NCBI RefSeq assembly: GCF_905475395.1 | Contig: NC_058337.1 | Location: 84,748,368 to 84,812,367, forward strand | DNA length: 64,000 bases | Source of the DNA: Chrysoperla carnea | Lineage: Eukaryota; Arthropoda; Insecta; Neuroptera; Chrysopidae | Direction: 5' to 3' | Shown here: positions 37,052-47,251 of the stretch, one piece after another | Layout: each line of letters begins with the position of its first letter | Position numbering within the stretch: position 1 is the first letter of the stretch | Translations under genes and position numbers: made by a program | The notes under the pieces: model-generated | The model's input: the letters and a program-made list of their open reading frames with translations, nothing else | Database searches by the model: none | Told to the model about the DNA's origin: nothing

Positions 37052-37724
37052 ATGGATATTTTTGTAAAAAATGGTGTTTATTTTAATTCATTACAATTAT
37101 GGGGTACAATGTCGTTACAAAATCATATTGATCTGTTTCAAAATTTGGAGATGATTTACCCAGAATATTTTAATGTGAGTATTGTTTGATAAGATCTGTT
37201 TAGAAAATTGTAGCCAAATATTTTTATAGATGGAATTTTATCAACTTATGGAGGCATGTCGTTGGAGTATACCTACAAAGTTAATCGACACATTACGGTA
37301 TTCTTATTTAGAAGTTGATGATTGCTTTCATATTGCTGCATTCATAGTAAGAAATTGTTTGGATGCAATCTTATTTGTAAATTATGCGAAAAAGTTCAAC
37401 TACTTTAAAAGAGATTTCAATCAGTTTGAAATATTACTAAATGAATGTTGTGATGATCTTACTCATGGAAGTAACTTGAGAAAAAATTGGGGTACATACG
37501 ATATTCGCCGAAAACAATGGATTGGTGATAGTGCTAGACATGATGAGAGAATGTTTTTATGGTATGAACAAATAGATCCTAAAATTCTCTGTAGAATGCT
37601 ATACCAACAAATGGATGGTGGAAATATACCGAAATGGTTCGAGCCATGGATATGTGCTACAAATTGTAATGAAATTGACAGATGTGATTGTGGAAGAAAT
37701 AGTGATGATCATGATTGTATATAG
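37052..37724 (+). CDS. Spliced Polinton gene of unknown function, 205 aa
   Basis: Exon 1 is 37052-37174 (41 codons) and exon 2 is 37230-37724. The 55-bp GT-AG intron (donor GTGAGT, acceptor TTATAG) keeps the frame. Exon 2 alone has an ATG, but the upstream codons are open and the splice sites are good, so I start at 37052. The product has no signal peptide or membrane segment. Features are a tryptophan- and tyrosine-rich middle (KNWGTYDIRRKQWIGD) and a cysteine cluster at the C-terminus (CATNCNEIDRCDCGRN, about residues 182-198) that could bind metal. It follows the 36567 gene on the same strand by 122 bp. AATAAA lies at 37726, right after the stop, with another signal near 37786. I do not recognise a family. 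Confidence 0.7.
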
Positions 37725-38052
37725 AAATAAAAACATGAATGTAATTGTCTATGATAAGTTTTTTTTAAAAATGTGTTTGTATTTACAATAAAAAACACCT
37801 ATAATTTAATTAATCATTGTTTTGTTTTATCTATGAAATGACCTCACCACCTTATTTTCAGGTTATAAATACACCTTGTTTGTGATAATTATATTCGCAC
37901 CATCAAGTAATTTTGAGTAATAAACATGAATCAAAAAACATTTGTATTACAACAATATTTTTATATTGTTTTGTGTTAGTTAAAAATTGCTTCAATAAAA
38001 TTTCATGAACCTAGTCTAATATATATTCATATTAAAAAATACATTTCCTTTT
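37725..38052. other. Spacer between Polinton genes
   Basis: Contains polyadenylation signals for the gene to the left and AT-rich filler. No coding feature is seen. Confidence 0.5.
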
Positions 38053-38116
38053 TTAAAACACAAATATGTTCACAAAAGCGGTCCACTATGACAAAATTTT
38101 TTTGTTACAAGTATGT

Positions 38117-38392
38117 TCACAAAAACTTTCCACTATAAAAGGAGACTTTTTTTTTATCAATATATGAATCATGTAAAGAGTCGAACCCTAACCACCTGAC
38201 TTTAACGTTAGATCCATGTTTAGCTAAGACTTTTTCCACTAAATAAATGTTTGGATCGTGAACTTTTTGTAATTCTTCAGCATAGAAACCACCCTTTATA
38301 TCTTCGTTGTTGTAATCCTTCAATAAATATGTTCTTGGGTTTGTAAGTTTCACCTCGTGAATGGTGAATATTTCTGGTAACTACTCCGATTT
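38117..38392 (-). pseudogene. Polinton integrase, C-terminal remnant
   Basis: About 90 codons on the minus strand match the end of a retroviral-like Polinton integrase. The stretch TNPRTYLLKDYNNEDIKG leads into FYAEELQKV, then a chromodomain-like VEKVLAKHGSNVKVRWLGF with the family's usual SYIDKK close to the stop. An in-frame TAG lies just before the LPEIFTIHEV stretch, and no catalytic core (DDE) sequence is found upstream. So only the tail survives. A shortened inverted copy is at 42055-42141. The element cannot make its own integrase from this locus. Confidence 0.85.
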
Positions 38393-38569
38393 TATAAGTT
38401 TTTGTTAAAAACTACTCCGATTTTATAAGTTTTTTAACAAAATTGATTTGATAACTGCTTTAATACTCTGATTTTTTCAATTTTTTTAATAAAATTGTTT
38501 TTATATCTGCTTTAATACTCTGATTTCTCAGTTCATATCTGGTTCATATCCAAATCTAACGGGACAGGA

Positions 38570-39295
38570 GAAAGAGAATTCTCAAGAATATGTTGAAATA
38601 GATAACATCTAACCTTGAAAAATATTGTAATTTGACACTTTAAATATACATGATAAAATTCAAGACACGTGACCGGATGTTTATTTTTTTTTATGTTGAA
38701 ATAGATAACATCTAACCTTGAAAAATATGATATCATCATCCTGTTACAAGTTCAAACTTGTTTTAATCGACTTAAAATAATTTTACACGTGACCGGATGC
38801 TAATATTTTTTTATGATTAAGCAATGTAATATGACACTTGAACGTGTTAGATAATAATTTGCAAATCTGAATTCCAAGAAAAGAATATTATGAGTCAGCA
38901 ATTTTCAAGAATATGTTGAAATAGATTTGACCTTGAAAAATATGATATCATCATCTTGTAACAAGTTCAAACTTGTTTGAAATAATTTTACATGTGTCAA
39001 AACACGTGACCGGATATTAATATTTTTTTATGATTAAGCAATGTAATATGACACTTGAAATTTACATAATAAAAATACATGTTCAAACTTGTTTGAATGG
39101 ACTTTGATCTTAAAATAATTTCACACGTGTCAGCAATTTTCAAGAATATGTTAATTTGGCCTTGAAAAATATGATATCATCATCCTGTTACAAGTTCAAA
39201 CTTGTTTGAATAAAAATACATGTTCAAACTTGTTTGAACATGTTTAAACTTGTTTGAATCGCATTAGATCTTAAAATAATTTTACACGTGTGAGA
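38570..39295 (+). repeat. Internal block of displaced terminal-repeat sequence
   Basis: The interior carries at least three partial copies of the TIR subunit, in the same orientation as the left end. GTGACCGGAT is at about 38670, 38790 and 39005, with CTTGAAAAATATGATATCAT and TTCAAACTTGTTTGAA. CTGAATTCCAAGAAAA (about 38868) matches the inner edge of the right TIR (complement of about 47412). Deletions join unrelated parts of the subunit. It points to recombination between termini during the element's history. Confidence 0.85.
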
Positions 39296-39437
39296 TTAGA
39301 ATAAAGGTTTTATTTAATAAAAATCTTATAAATATTTTTTTTTTTATTTATTAATGATTAAAATTTACATTTTAAAAAAATTTACAGAAAAAAATTATTA
39401 TTATGAATCTGAAAAAACACACAAAGTATTGGTGACA

Positions 39438-40101
39438 CTACAGTTCAATAAATTCATCAAATCCATTCCTATAACGACCTGCATTCATAGAGAAATTTTT
39501 CATTATTACAACAAATCCATTTGGTGAACTCCAACAATGTCGATATAAATCATGAAATTTTTGAAAATTCATATCAGAGCCGACATGATTGTAGAATATG
39601 TGTTTTAGATTCATTTCATCCGTTTTGAATAGCACCAAGCAATTAACATTGCCCCTTATGTTATGCTTTAGAACACGTGCGTAGCTCTGACATAGGTAGA
39701 AACAATCAATTTTTCGATGACGATCCATACTAAAGTATTCTCTACTTCTCTGTTGTGAATGACAGCTCACATCATCAAAAATGAAAAGACTTTTTTCTCG
39801 AGCTTCATTCAGACTAGGAATTTCACTAGTATCACTAAGTGGAAAAATAGCCAACCCCTTCCACTAATTTTAAAGTCTCTTCTAGTAATTGATATCTCGG
39901 TTGGTAAACAGATTTACTGTACACATAAATGTTTTCAAAGCGTAAACCGTTTTCATCATAAATTAAATTCAACATAACATTGGTTTTACCACAACCACTA
40001 GGGCCACATATTATTGTTCATAGTGAATCTGAAAATAGACGACCATGATATGTTTGTGTGTCTGTATTTTCTGGTAATAAACACTCAGAGCAGGTTGTTG
40101 T
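39438..40101 (-). pseudogene. Polinton packaging ATPase (FtsK/HerA-A32 type), broken
   Basis: Read on the minus strand. The upstream part contains LLPENTD and a Walker A motif CGPSGCGKT (complement of about 39980-40010). The downstream part contains Walker B-like SLFIFDDVSC (complement around 39770-39800) and the conserved region ending in NGFVVIM. Two lesions separate the parts. An in-frame TGA lies four codons before the Walker A motif (complement of 40018-40020), and a one-base frameshift in a run of T follows near 39848-39856. No start codon is found at the 5' end, where a TAA limits the frame. In intact elements this protein would package DNA into capsids; here it is non-functional as written. 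Confidence 0.85.
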
Positions 40102-40107
40102 TTATGA

Positions 40108-40449
40108 AAATGCAATGTAACTAAGACTAAAATTTCAATACAACCCAGAGCACTTTACGATATAGATCTACATGCGTATGCTAAACAATTTAAAATTCCG
40201 TATTTTTGTGGTGTTTTTATGTGTGACACCCTACCTAAAAGATCATATAAATATGAAACAGGAATTATCAACCATGATGTATCCAAAAATAGTGTTACAC
40301 ACTGTACGGTATATAAAAAGTATAAACTGCAAGCTTTGGTAACTTAAAGCCATCATAGGAAATAATTAAATATTTTAACTGATGTGACATTCAATATTAT
40401 TTTGCAATCACAGTTTTAATATTACGATTGTGGACATCTATGTATTCTA
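40108..40449 (+). pseudogene. Polinton adenovirus-type cysteine protease (PRO), relic
   Basis: A plus-strand frame at 40108-40347 carries the family's typical IPYFCGVFMCDTLPK block, then GIINHD and a T-H dipeptide at the expected catalytic histidine. A tryptophan normally after that histidine is cysteine here. The frame then stops. About 80 nt later another frame carries YDCGHLCIL (about 40422-40448), the block around the catalytic cysteine, after an in-frame stop. The gene is thus shortened and frameshifted. It abuts the broken ATPase head to head, and the next sequence is a TIR fragment, so everything that followed it, probably including the capsid gene, has been lost. Confidence 0.75.
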
Positions 40450-40667
40450 ACCTTGAAAAATATTGTAATTTGACACTTTAAGTATAAATAATATTAAAAA
40501 ATTAGATGATTATGTATTTTGTTTTAATATAAAATTATAATTTTTTAAATAAAATTTTTTTATCTAATCTATAGTACAAGTTGATTTATTATATTCCATA
40601 TAAAGAGCATATATATATGGGTTGATTGATGATGCTTGTTAGATTTGAAAACCTCTTTCTAAACAGA
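40450..40667. other. TIR fragment and AT-rich spacer
   Basis: ACCTTGAAAAATATTGTAAT followed by TTGACACTTTAA at about 40450-40480 is a further scrap of terminal-repeat sequence. The rest up to the first minisatellite is AT-rich without a gene. Confidence 0.6.
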
Positions 40668-41211
40668 CCAGTATTAAACAGGTCAAAACCAGTATTAAAC
40701 AGATACAGACCAGTATTAAACAGGTCAAAACCAGTATTAAACAGATACAGACCAGTATTAAACAGGTTAAAACCAGTATTAAACAGATACAGACCAGTAT
40801 TAAACAGGTTAAAACCAGTATTAAACAGGTTAAAACCAGTATTAAACAGGTTAAAAACCAGTATTAAACAGATACAGACCAGTATTAAACAGGTTAAAAC
40901 CAGTATTAAACAGATACAGACCAGTATTAAACAGGTCAAAGCCAGTATTAAACAGGTCAAAACCAGTATTAAACAGGTTAAAACCAGTATTAAACAGGTC
41001 AAAACCAGTATTAAACAGGTTAAAACCAGTATTAAACAGATACAGACCAGTATTAAACAGGTCAAAACCAGTATTAAACAGGTCAAAACCAGTATTAAAC
41101 AGGTTAAAACCAGTATTAAACAGATACAGACCAGTATTAAACAGGTCAAAACCAGTATTAAACAGCAACAGCCCAGTATTAAACAGATACAGACCAGTAT
41201 TAAACAGGTTT
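40668..41211 (+). repeat. Minisatellite 1, 21-bp unit, about 26 copies
   Basis: Two unit types alternate: ACCAGTATTAAACAGGTCAAA and ACCAGTATTAAACAGATACAG (first 20 bases conserved apart from the last few). Because 21 is a multiple of three, frames stay open on both strands; the plus strand gives heptads such as TSIKQVK and VLNRSKP. A one-base expansion near 40853 shifts the frame. I regard the long open frames (40626-41534 + and 40589-41257 -) as by-products of the repeat. Confidence 0.95.
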
Positions 41212-41531
41212 TCATCGATTTTACTCCGATTTTCGCCGATTTTACTCCGGTTTTCATCGATTTTGCTCCGACTTTCGCCGATTTTACTCCGGTTTTACTC
41301 CGGCTTTCGCCGATTTTACTCCGACTTTCGCCGATTTTACTCCGGTTTTACTCCGACTTTCGCCGATTTTACTCCGGTTTTACTCCGACTTTCACCGATT
41401 TTACTCCGGTTTTACTCCGGCTTTCACCGATTTTACTCCGACTTTCGCCGATTTTACTCCGGTTTTACTCCGACTTTCGCCGATTTTACTCCGGTTTTAC
41501 TCCGGCTTTCACCGATTTTACTCCGGCTTTT
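41212..41531 (+). repeat. Minisatellite 2, ~21-bp TTTTACTCCG repeat
   Basis: Units of the form GATTTTACTCCGACTTTCGCC alternate with shorter GGTTTTACTCCG pieces, about 15 in all. It abuts minisatellite 1 without a spacer. A related ACTCCGATTTTATAAGTTTT pair lies at 38382-38430, beside the integrase remnant. Confidence 0.9.
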
Positions 41532-41726
41532 TAATTTTTGATAAAGTTATTATAAACTTGTTATTTAATTATATTTGTTTTCTTCAAGTAATGGATTATA
41601 GATAGTATTTCTCTTCTCATGTTTGTAGAATGTAGTCTTCTTAATTTATCAATTATTATATTACGATCACTATTGGAATTAATATTTTTTTTTCATAAGT
41701 TTTCAATACTAGGTTGAAAAAAAACT

Positions 41727-42053
41727 GTTTAATACTGGTTTTGACCTGTTTAGAAACAGACCTGTTTAGAAAGAGACCTGTTTAGATACAGACCTGTTTA
41801 GAAAGAGACCTGTTTAGAAACAGACCTGTTTAGAAAGAGACCTGTCTAGAAACAGACCTGTTTAGAAAGAGACCTGTTTAGAAAGAGACCTGTTTAGATA
41901 CAGACCTGTTTAGAAAGAGACCTGTTTAGAAACAGACCTGTTTAGAAAGAGACCTGTTTAGAAAGAGACCTGTTTAGAAACAGACCTGTTTAGAAAGAGA
42001 CCTGTTTAGATACAGACCTGTTTAGATACAGACCTGTTTAGAAAGAGACCTGT
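41727..42053 (+). repeat. Minisatellite 3, 16-bp GACCTGTTTAGAAAGA repeat
   Basis: About 19 units of GACCTGTTTAGAAAGA, GACCTGTTTAGAAACA or GACCTGTTTAGATACA. The array begins with CTGTTTAATACTGGTTTTGA, the reverse complement of a minisatellite 1 unit. Minisatellite 1 in turn begins with CTCTTTCTAAACAGACC, the inverse of this one. The two arrays are therefore related and inverted. Confidence 0.95.
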
Positions 42054-42054
42054 A

Positions 42055-42141
42055 TATTTATTGAAGGATAGCACCAACGAAGATATAAAGGGTTCATATA
42101 TTGACAAAAAAGTCTTATTTTATAGTGGACCGTTTTTATGA
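42055..42141 (+). pseudogene. Second integrase tail, inverted and internally deleted
   Basis: On the plus strand a short frame reads YLLKD, then NEDIKG joined directly to SYIDKK and the same ending as the 38117 copy, with TGA at 42139-42141. Roughly 45 codons present between these segments in the 38117 copy are missing. The downstream non-coding sequence (42103-42215) also matches 38053-38150 in inverse, including a doubled GTTC.CAAAAACGGTCCACTAT motif. It is a duplicated, decayed piece. Confidence 0.8.
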
Positions 42142-42276
42142 ACATACTTGTAACAATAAAAAATTTGTCATAGTGGACCGTTTTTGCGAACATATTTGTG
42201 TTTTATAAAAAAAAAAAAAATAAAAAATATCACATTGTAAAAATATTATTTTTATTGTAAAATTTTATCTATAACA

Positions 42277-42452
42277 TATAAAAACAGAGTTGTATTATAA
42301 TAATATTTAAAAAATATATATTTATAAATTATTGAAAATACATTATAATTATTATTCTGAAAAGTATAAAAACAGAGTTGTATTATAATAATATTTAAAA
42401 AATATATATTTATAAATTATCGAAAATACATTATAATTATTATTCTGAAAAG
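42277..42452 (+). repeat. 88-bp tandem duplication at the end of the 42440 gene
   Basis: TATAAAAACAGAGTTGTATT begins at 42277 and again at 42365; the 88-bp units differ at about one base. The second unit contains the stop codon and last few codons of the minus-strand gene that ends at 42440. The duplication therefore copied the gene's 3' tip. Confidence 0.9.
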
Positions 42453-42880
42453 TGTCCATTGTCATCATCATCATCATCATCATCATTATCTTTCTTCATA
42501 AGATAATTTTCAATTATTTCTTTCACTTGAACATAGTCGGATAACTCGTCTGATGTAAATACACTGTAGTAAGATTGTTCAAAAATGGATAGTCCTACAA
42601 TTCCATCTTTTTGTCCAGAGTGGATATTTTTTAAAATCCAGTTCCAAATTTGTTTGTCTTCATCGTCTGATGATGGGGAAAATTTCACTTCTAAGTCCAT
42701 TTGTTCTACCTTATCAATAAGGTAGTTTAAAGTTTCCGGTCGACCACATTTAATTGCCATATTAACCAATGTTTTAAAATACTTTGTTAACACATTGTTT
42801 AAAGTACTTAAACTACAATTATCTTTAATCATATTAACAATACAGTTGTTATCACTATTATGATTACTAAAGTCTTGCAT
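42440..42880 (-). CDS. Small acidic Polinton protein of unknown function, 146 aa
   Basis: Intact single-exon minus-strand frame from the ATG at 42880 to the stop at 42440. A central segment LVNMAIKCGRPETLNYLID looks ankyrin-like in rhythm but is a single unit. The C-terminus has a run of eight aspartates followed by NGHFSE, echoing the aspartate run of the 36567 product at the other side of the element. No signal peptide or membrane segment is present. About 70-90 nt upstream lie a CCCCCACCAC motif (GTGGTGGGGG on the coding strand) and TGTAAAAAA, a likely promoter. It lies downstream of the polymerase on the same strand. No family is recognised. Confidence 0.65.
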   Translation of the reverse strand: MQDFSNHNSDNNCIVNMIKDNCSLSTLNNVLTKYFKTLVNMAIKCGRPETLNYLIDKVEQMDLEVKFSPSSDDEDKQIWNWILKNIHSGQKDGIVGLSIFEQSYYSVFTSDELSDYVQVKEIIENYLMKKDNDDDDDDDDNGHFSE

Positions 42881-43120
42881 TTTGTATGTTTAAACTAACA
42901 CTAAATTGTTTTCTACAATAATTCTACCTAACTATCAGTTTTTTTTTTACACCCCCACCACTACTCTATCAATTGTTCATGCGCACTACTCTATCAATTG
43001 TTTGTACACCTATCACAATACCGAACCACTTTGAGGATCATCACAACAGCAGGACACATTTCTGAAACAACAGCAAAAATTAGCTAAATATTAAAAACAA
43101 AAAATATAAAATACTTACAC
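42881..43120. other. Promoter region and 3' flank between Polinton genes
   Basis: Holds the putative promoter of the 42880 gene (GTGGTGGGGG, complement near 42952-42962). A GTAAGT donor and TTTCAG acceptor lie just after the polymerase stop on the minus strand and could form a small 3' intron. Confidence 0.4.
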
Positions 43121-46100
43121 TCAACAAATAATGCTATAGTGGCCCCATGGTTTTGTTTCACATGAATTGTGAGTAATGTATCGTTTTTGGTCAAATGGTG
43201 ATAAGCCCACTTTCTGCTGTTTGATGGTATGTAAGCGGTGTCGCTTGGATTGGATGCTTTGCTGAACATGGTAAAAGTTACGGTTCTCAAGCAAACACCG
43301 CTTATAGTCCTCAAAAGTAAGTTTTCGGATAGCTGACTTCTTGAGACCCTTGGATCGTTTAGTCTCTTTTTTATTTTGCACCCGAATAGCATACATTTTG
43401 CTACGTAATCCGACAAATTCTAGCATAACATCACCATTATTTTCATCGGACATTAAACCCTTGACTTTCTTATTACGTAGTGGCATACCATAGATGTTGT
43501 CGGGTGCATAGTCAGCCGTATCAAAACGATTAATATCCTGTTTCATGACCTCATAGACGTCAGTATTTTTCACGCTATAAATTAGACTATCGGTGTCTGT
43601 GTATAATAACCTGACATTTGTGGGGTTGTACCGTTGGTACATGTAGTTGTAGTGGAAGTCATACACAAACGTTTTCGATATGTCTAAAATTGTGAAGCCT
43701 ATGTAGATGGGTTTGTTGAAACGTATCTGTGATTTTTTCATTTCAACAATACTGACGTCATTGTCGAGCACCATCATACTGTGAAAATTGGGATTGGCAA
43801 TTAATTTCTTCACACCATGTTTTCCATCCCAATTTTTTCGTATGTACACAACCCGATGTTTCCTCACATTCTCCATGGTTTTACCGAAGATGGCATTAAT
43901 CATGAGTTTGAATAATGCTTTTTCAAACTCATTTGAGGCGTTCTTGCGCATCTCGGTATTGAAATCAATATATGGTTTCAACCATGCAGATTGATCGAAT
44001 TGTAACACACGGTGGTATTTTGTTACCTTAACACCGAGTTGTGTATACAGTTTTAAATTCCTGTAGTGCACGACATAGTTGGTCTTATTGTAAAGGGTTG
44101 ACAGAAGATATTTTTGTTTTGATCCAGGTGGTTTCGTTGTCTCCGGACATGGCGGTAAATCGCTAAAGTTATCATGTAGATGTTGGGGTATTTCAAGGTC
44201 TACTTCTAAAATGTACCCGACTGGTGAATCATCTGCAACATCCTCGATGTTTGGTGTGTCGACCCACTTAAAATTTCCTGTTGGTAGGTATCCACACATT
44301 GCTGCACCATATAGGTTCACCACATCGTAATACATAAGGTAGACATCTTCTTGAGTTTTATCATACCCCTCTTCCATGTACTTATTGTTTGCCTTAGCAT
44401 AGCGATTAGAACATTGACTTACACCGCCTCTGATTCCTTTCTCGATAAACAACAAGTCATCAATATCCGTGAACAATTCCAATTTGATATTGGTGTATTT
44501 CAACATGGCGCTCCACGTGTAGCCAGGAAGTGTGTAATAGTGACTAGGATCGAGACTATAGCTATGAATACAAGCGTTACGGAAATTTTCAAAAATATCC
44601 GCAAGTAGTAACACATCAGTTTTCATATACAGGTCTGAATAATCACCTAGTGTATGTAAATTGAATGTGTTCCATACCTGTATCGCATGGTTATAATCCT
44701 CATCCGTTATGTGTTCATCTGTTAACACACTGTAGAACGCCTCCTTTGGTGGTAATTTTGTCTCTTGGAGACGTCCCCAGCTACTCATGTATTCATATGG
44801 AAATACACCTTTTCTCGTTAGCAATTGAAATTGTTCATCATTACTGACCTATAAAAAATTAAAAAACAAATTACAACCCTGTATTAAAAATTAATTATAT
44901 TTTATCATTTACCTCTTTATGTAAAATGGATTTTTTATCATTATCTAAATATGAGGCCAGATTTTCCAACTTGTCTGCGAGAAATCGGAAGGAATCAATG
45001 AATCTTAATTGAATGTCCGAGACGTGCTTTGTGAAACTGATGTACTTTTCTTTGTTGATGGGCAACACATCAACTTGACCGTCGATTTCCGTCAGCAGAG
45101 CTTCAATAATAAAATGCGAATCGTATCCACTTAAGTTGTGCATCACAACAGGTACCACCCTTGAATCTTGATAATGCAGATTACAAAATTGGTGTGCTGC
45201 TCCACGGTAGATACCTAAAATAGATTAATATAAAATTAGATGAAATTAAAAAATAATAAATAAATTACATTACCTGTGCGATGTGAATGGTCGCGAACAC
45301 GTATGGAATTGGATACGAAATCTTTACCACAAATGTGACACTTCTCTGCTGACATAAAATCCAGTTCTTGTTCGACGGTGAGCGGATACATTGGTTTAAC
45401 GTGTTTTATTTTTTGCTCTAATGAGTACGCTACTTGTTCCAGTTCATGAACAAACCACTTGACACAATCAGCACCACGGTATGCCTTATAAAACGATTGG
45501 TTGGGATCATGGGTACAATGAACATAGTAACCTACACTGTAGGGTACATGTTTTTGAATATTTTTTGTATAAGACCCATGATCCATTTCCATGTCTTCAT
45601 GATGTTGTGGTACCAATAGTGCCTCAAAGTCAGCGTACACCATATACTCAACACGTTCCTTGCTGTTGAAATCTTTGAACTCAACGAACCGCTCGTCATC
45701 AGTTTCAGGCATTCGTACCCGCACCGCTTCTTTTTCACCACAATTTACTGAATGCTGTTGGAGTTTGACTTCTGTAGCAAAATAGTTGAGACATCGATCG
45801 CATAAATAAATTTTATTCTTGTATTTTGTTACACCCGATCGAGCCAACTTTGCTAAATTTTTTATCCAGCAAAAGTGGTGACTGTTCCCATTCTCCACAG
45901 CCAATAGATGAATTTTCTTCCCCGCAGTGTTCGAACTAACGCGTACAGGGAAAATTTCTAAATCACGTAGAAACGTAACTTTGTAGCCGTACACGTTAAT
46001 CGATAGCTGCGGGTTCATCTTTTCAAATTTATTAATTTGATCCAGAGACATGGGAAACTTTAATCCATCATATTTTAAATGATATTTATAGTGCGGGTAC

Positions 46101-47002
46101 TTAGTTAAACGATGAGGATGCTTTTCAACCGGGTAAAGTGCTGACATTATCGACCATAGAAAACAATGCTGGTCTTTATTCTGGACATTGATCACAGCTT
46201 TTCTACATTTAATTGCAGATGGTAGTTCGCAAAATGTTCCAGCTGTGATCGGAGAGTACTTATTCATGTGGACTCGAATATTTATGATCATGTCAAGAGC
46301 CCAACCGCTATCGCGTTCCTGGAATTCTTCCAATTTTTTCAACAAATAGTTTTTGACATGATCAATGTACCACTCCTGCATGTCCGTTGTCAGATACATT
46401 TCCTTGGCCGGCGTTATAAAAGTTTTCAAATCCTCCTCTTTGGTGGTGGGCTTAATGAAATTACCCGTGAACATAATATACACCTGAAATAAAATCTCAT
46501 TAGACTATTTAAATTATAAATCTTAAATTTTACTTACCTTGAGGGGATGATTCACTAGCTCACGCCGAACGTGTCTTCTAAACATTGGAAATGCCCGGTT
46601 GAAAAATATATTTGGATCTTTATAATCCAAATTTGTAATCATACCAGTCTTCACCCTGCCCTGGTGGTGGGTTTCAATTGTCTCCCAGATTAGATGTCGA
46701 TTTTGTTTTTTGGTGACTCCACCACCTTGTTTAACTAAATCTAATCGCAGTCGGTGAAGTTGCCGCTGGTATGATTTACAAAGTCCAATATTAGCTTCAA
46801 GACGCAGAGGATTTTCTTTCTTTAACATCAACATCTTTTTGAATAAGCGGATGTTCTGCTTATTAAGTATCATCCATCGCTCAGCTTCCTCCACCGTCTT
46901 GATGAGCCTCAACGCTCTCTCCACTTTCTTCATCATATCAGTGCTACCACCTTGAGGTACCGCGTTTAGCGTTTGCATAACATTTTGTTCGTAGGTGTCC
47001 AT
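43121..47002 (-). CDS. PolB: Polinton protein-primed family B DNA polymerase, four exons, 1234 aa
   Basis: Minus-strand exons are 47002-46538, 46483-45274, 45214-44913 and 44848-43121. Introns are 54, 60 and 64 bp, all GT-AG and frame-preserving. The N-terminal part includes [14 protein letters not shown] and a conserved [11 protein letters not shown] block. A zinc-finger-like CDRC..H..NC follows (about residue 385), then a second CHIC...RDHSH (about 545). The exonuclease motifs are YADFEAL (about 437), NLSGYDSHF (about 585) and the [13 protein letters not shown] region (about 735). Polymerase motifs A, B and C are YYDVVNLYG (about 834), [14 protein letters not shown] (about 977) and YTDTDS (about 1077). 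All catalytic acids are present. It should replicate the element by protein priming at the terminal repeats. A 57-bp intron in the leader (47059-47003) is also possible. Length suits the family. Confidence 0.93.
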
Positions 47003-47195
47003 CTTTCAAAAAAATTATATTTAAGTTTCACAATATTATTTAAAAAATTTTACACTTACCGTTATATTTTCAAATACTAAGCAAAATATACGTTACCAAA
47101 CGTTCAACACTAAAGTTAACTTACAACTGAGTAATATTTGTTTTTTGTATAAAATATATAGACTAAGTTTAGAATAATAAATATATCAAAAACAA

Positions 47196-47251
<56 letters not shown>

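Noticed and set aside
40589-41534. 222- and 302-codon open frames on opposite strands
   Set aside because: Both are produced by a 21-bp minisatellite, which keeps any stop-free frame open. There is no start context, promoter or non-repeat domain.
40668-42053. Possible CRISPR array
   Set aside because: The repeats are contiguous 16-21-bp units without unique spacers, in eukaryotic DNA.
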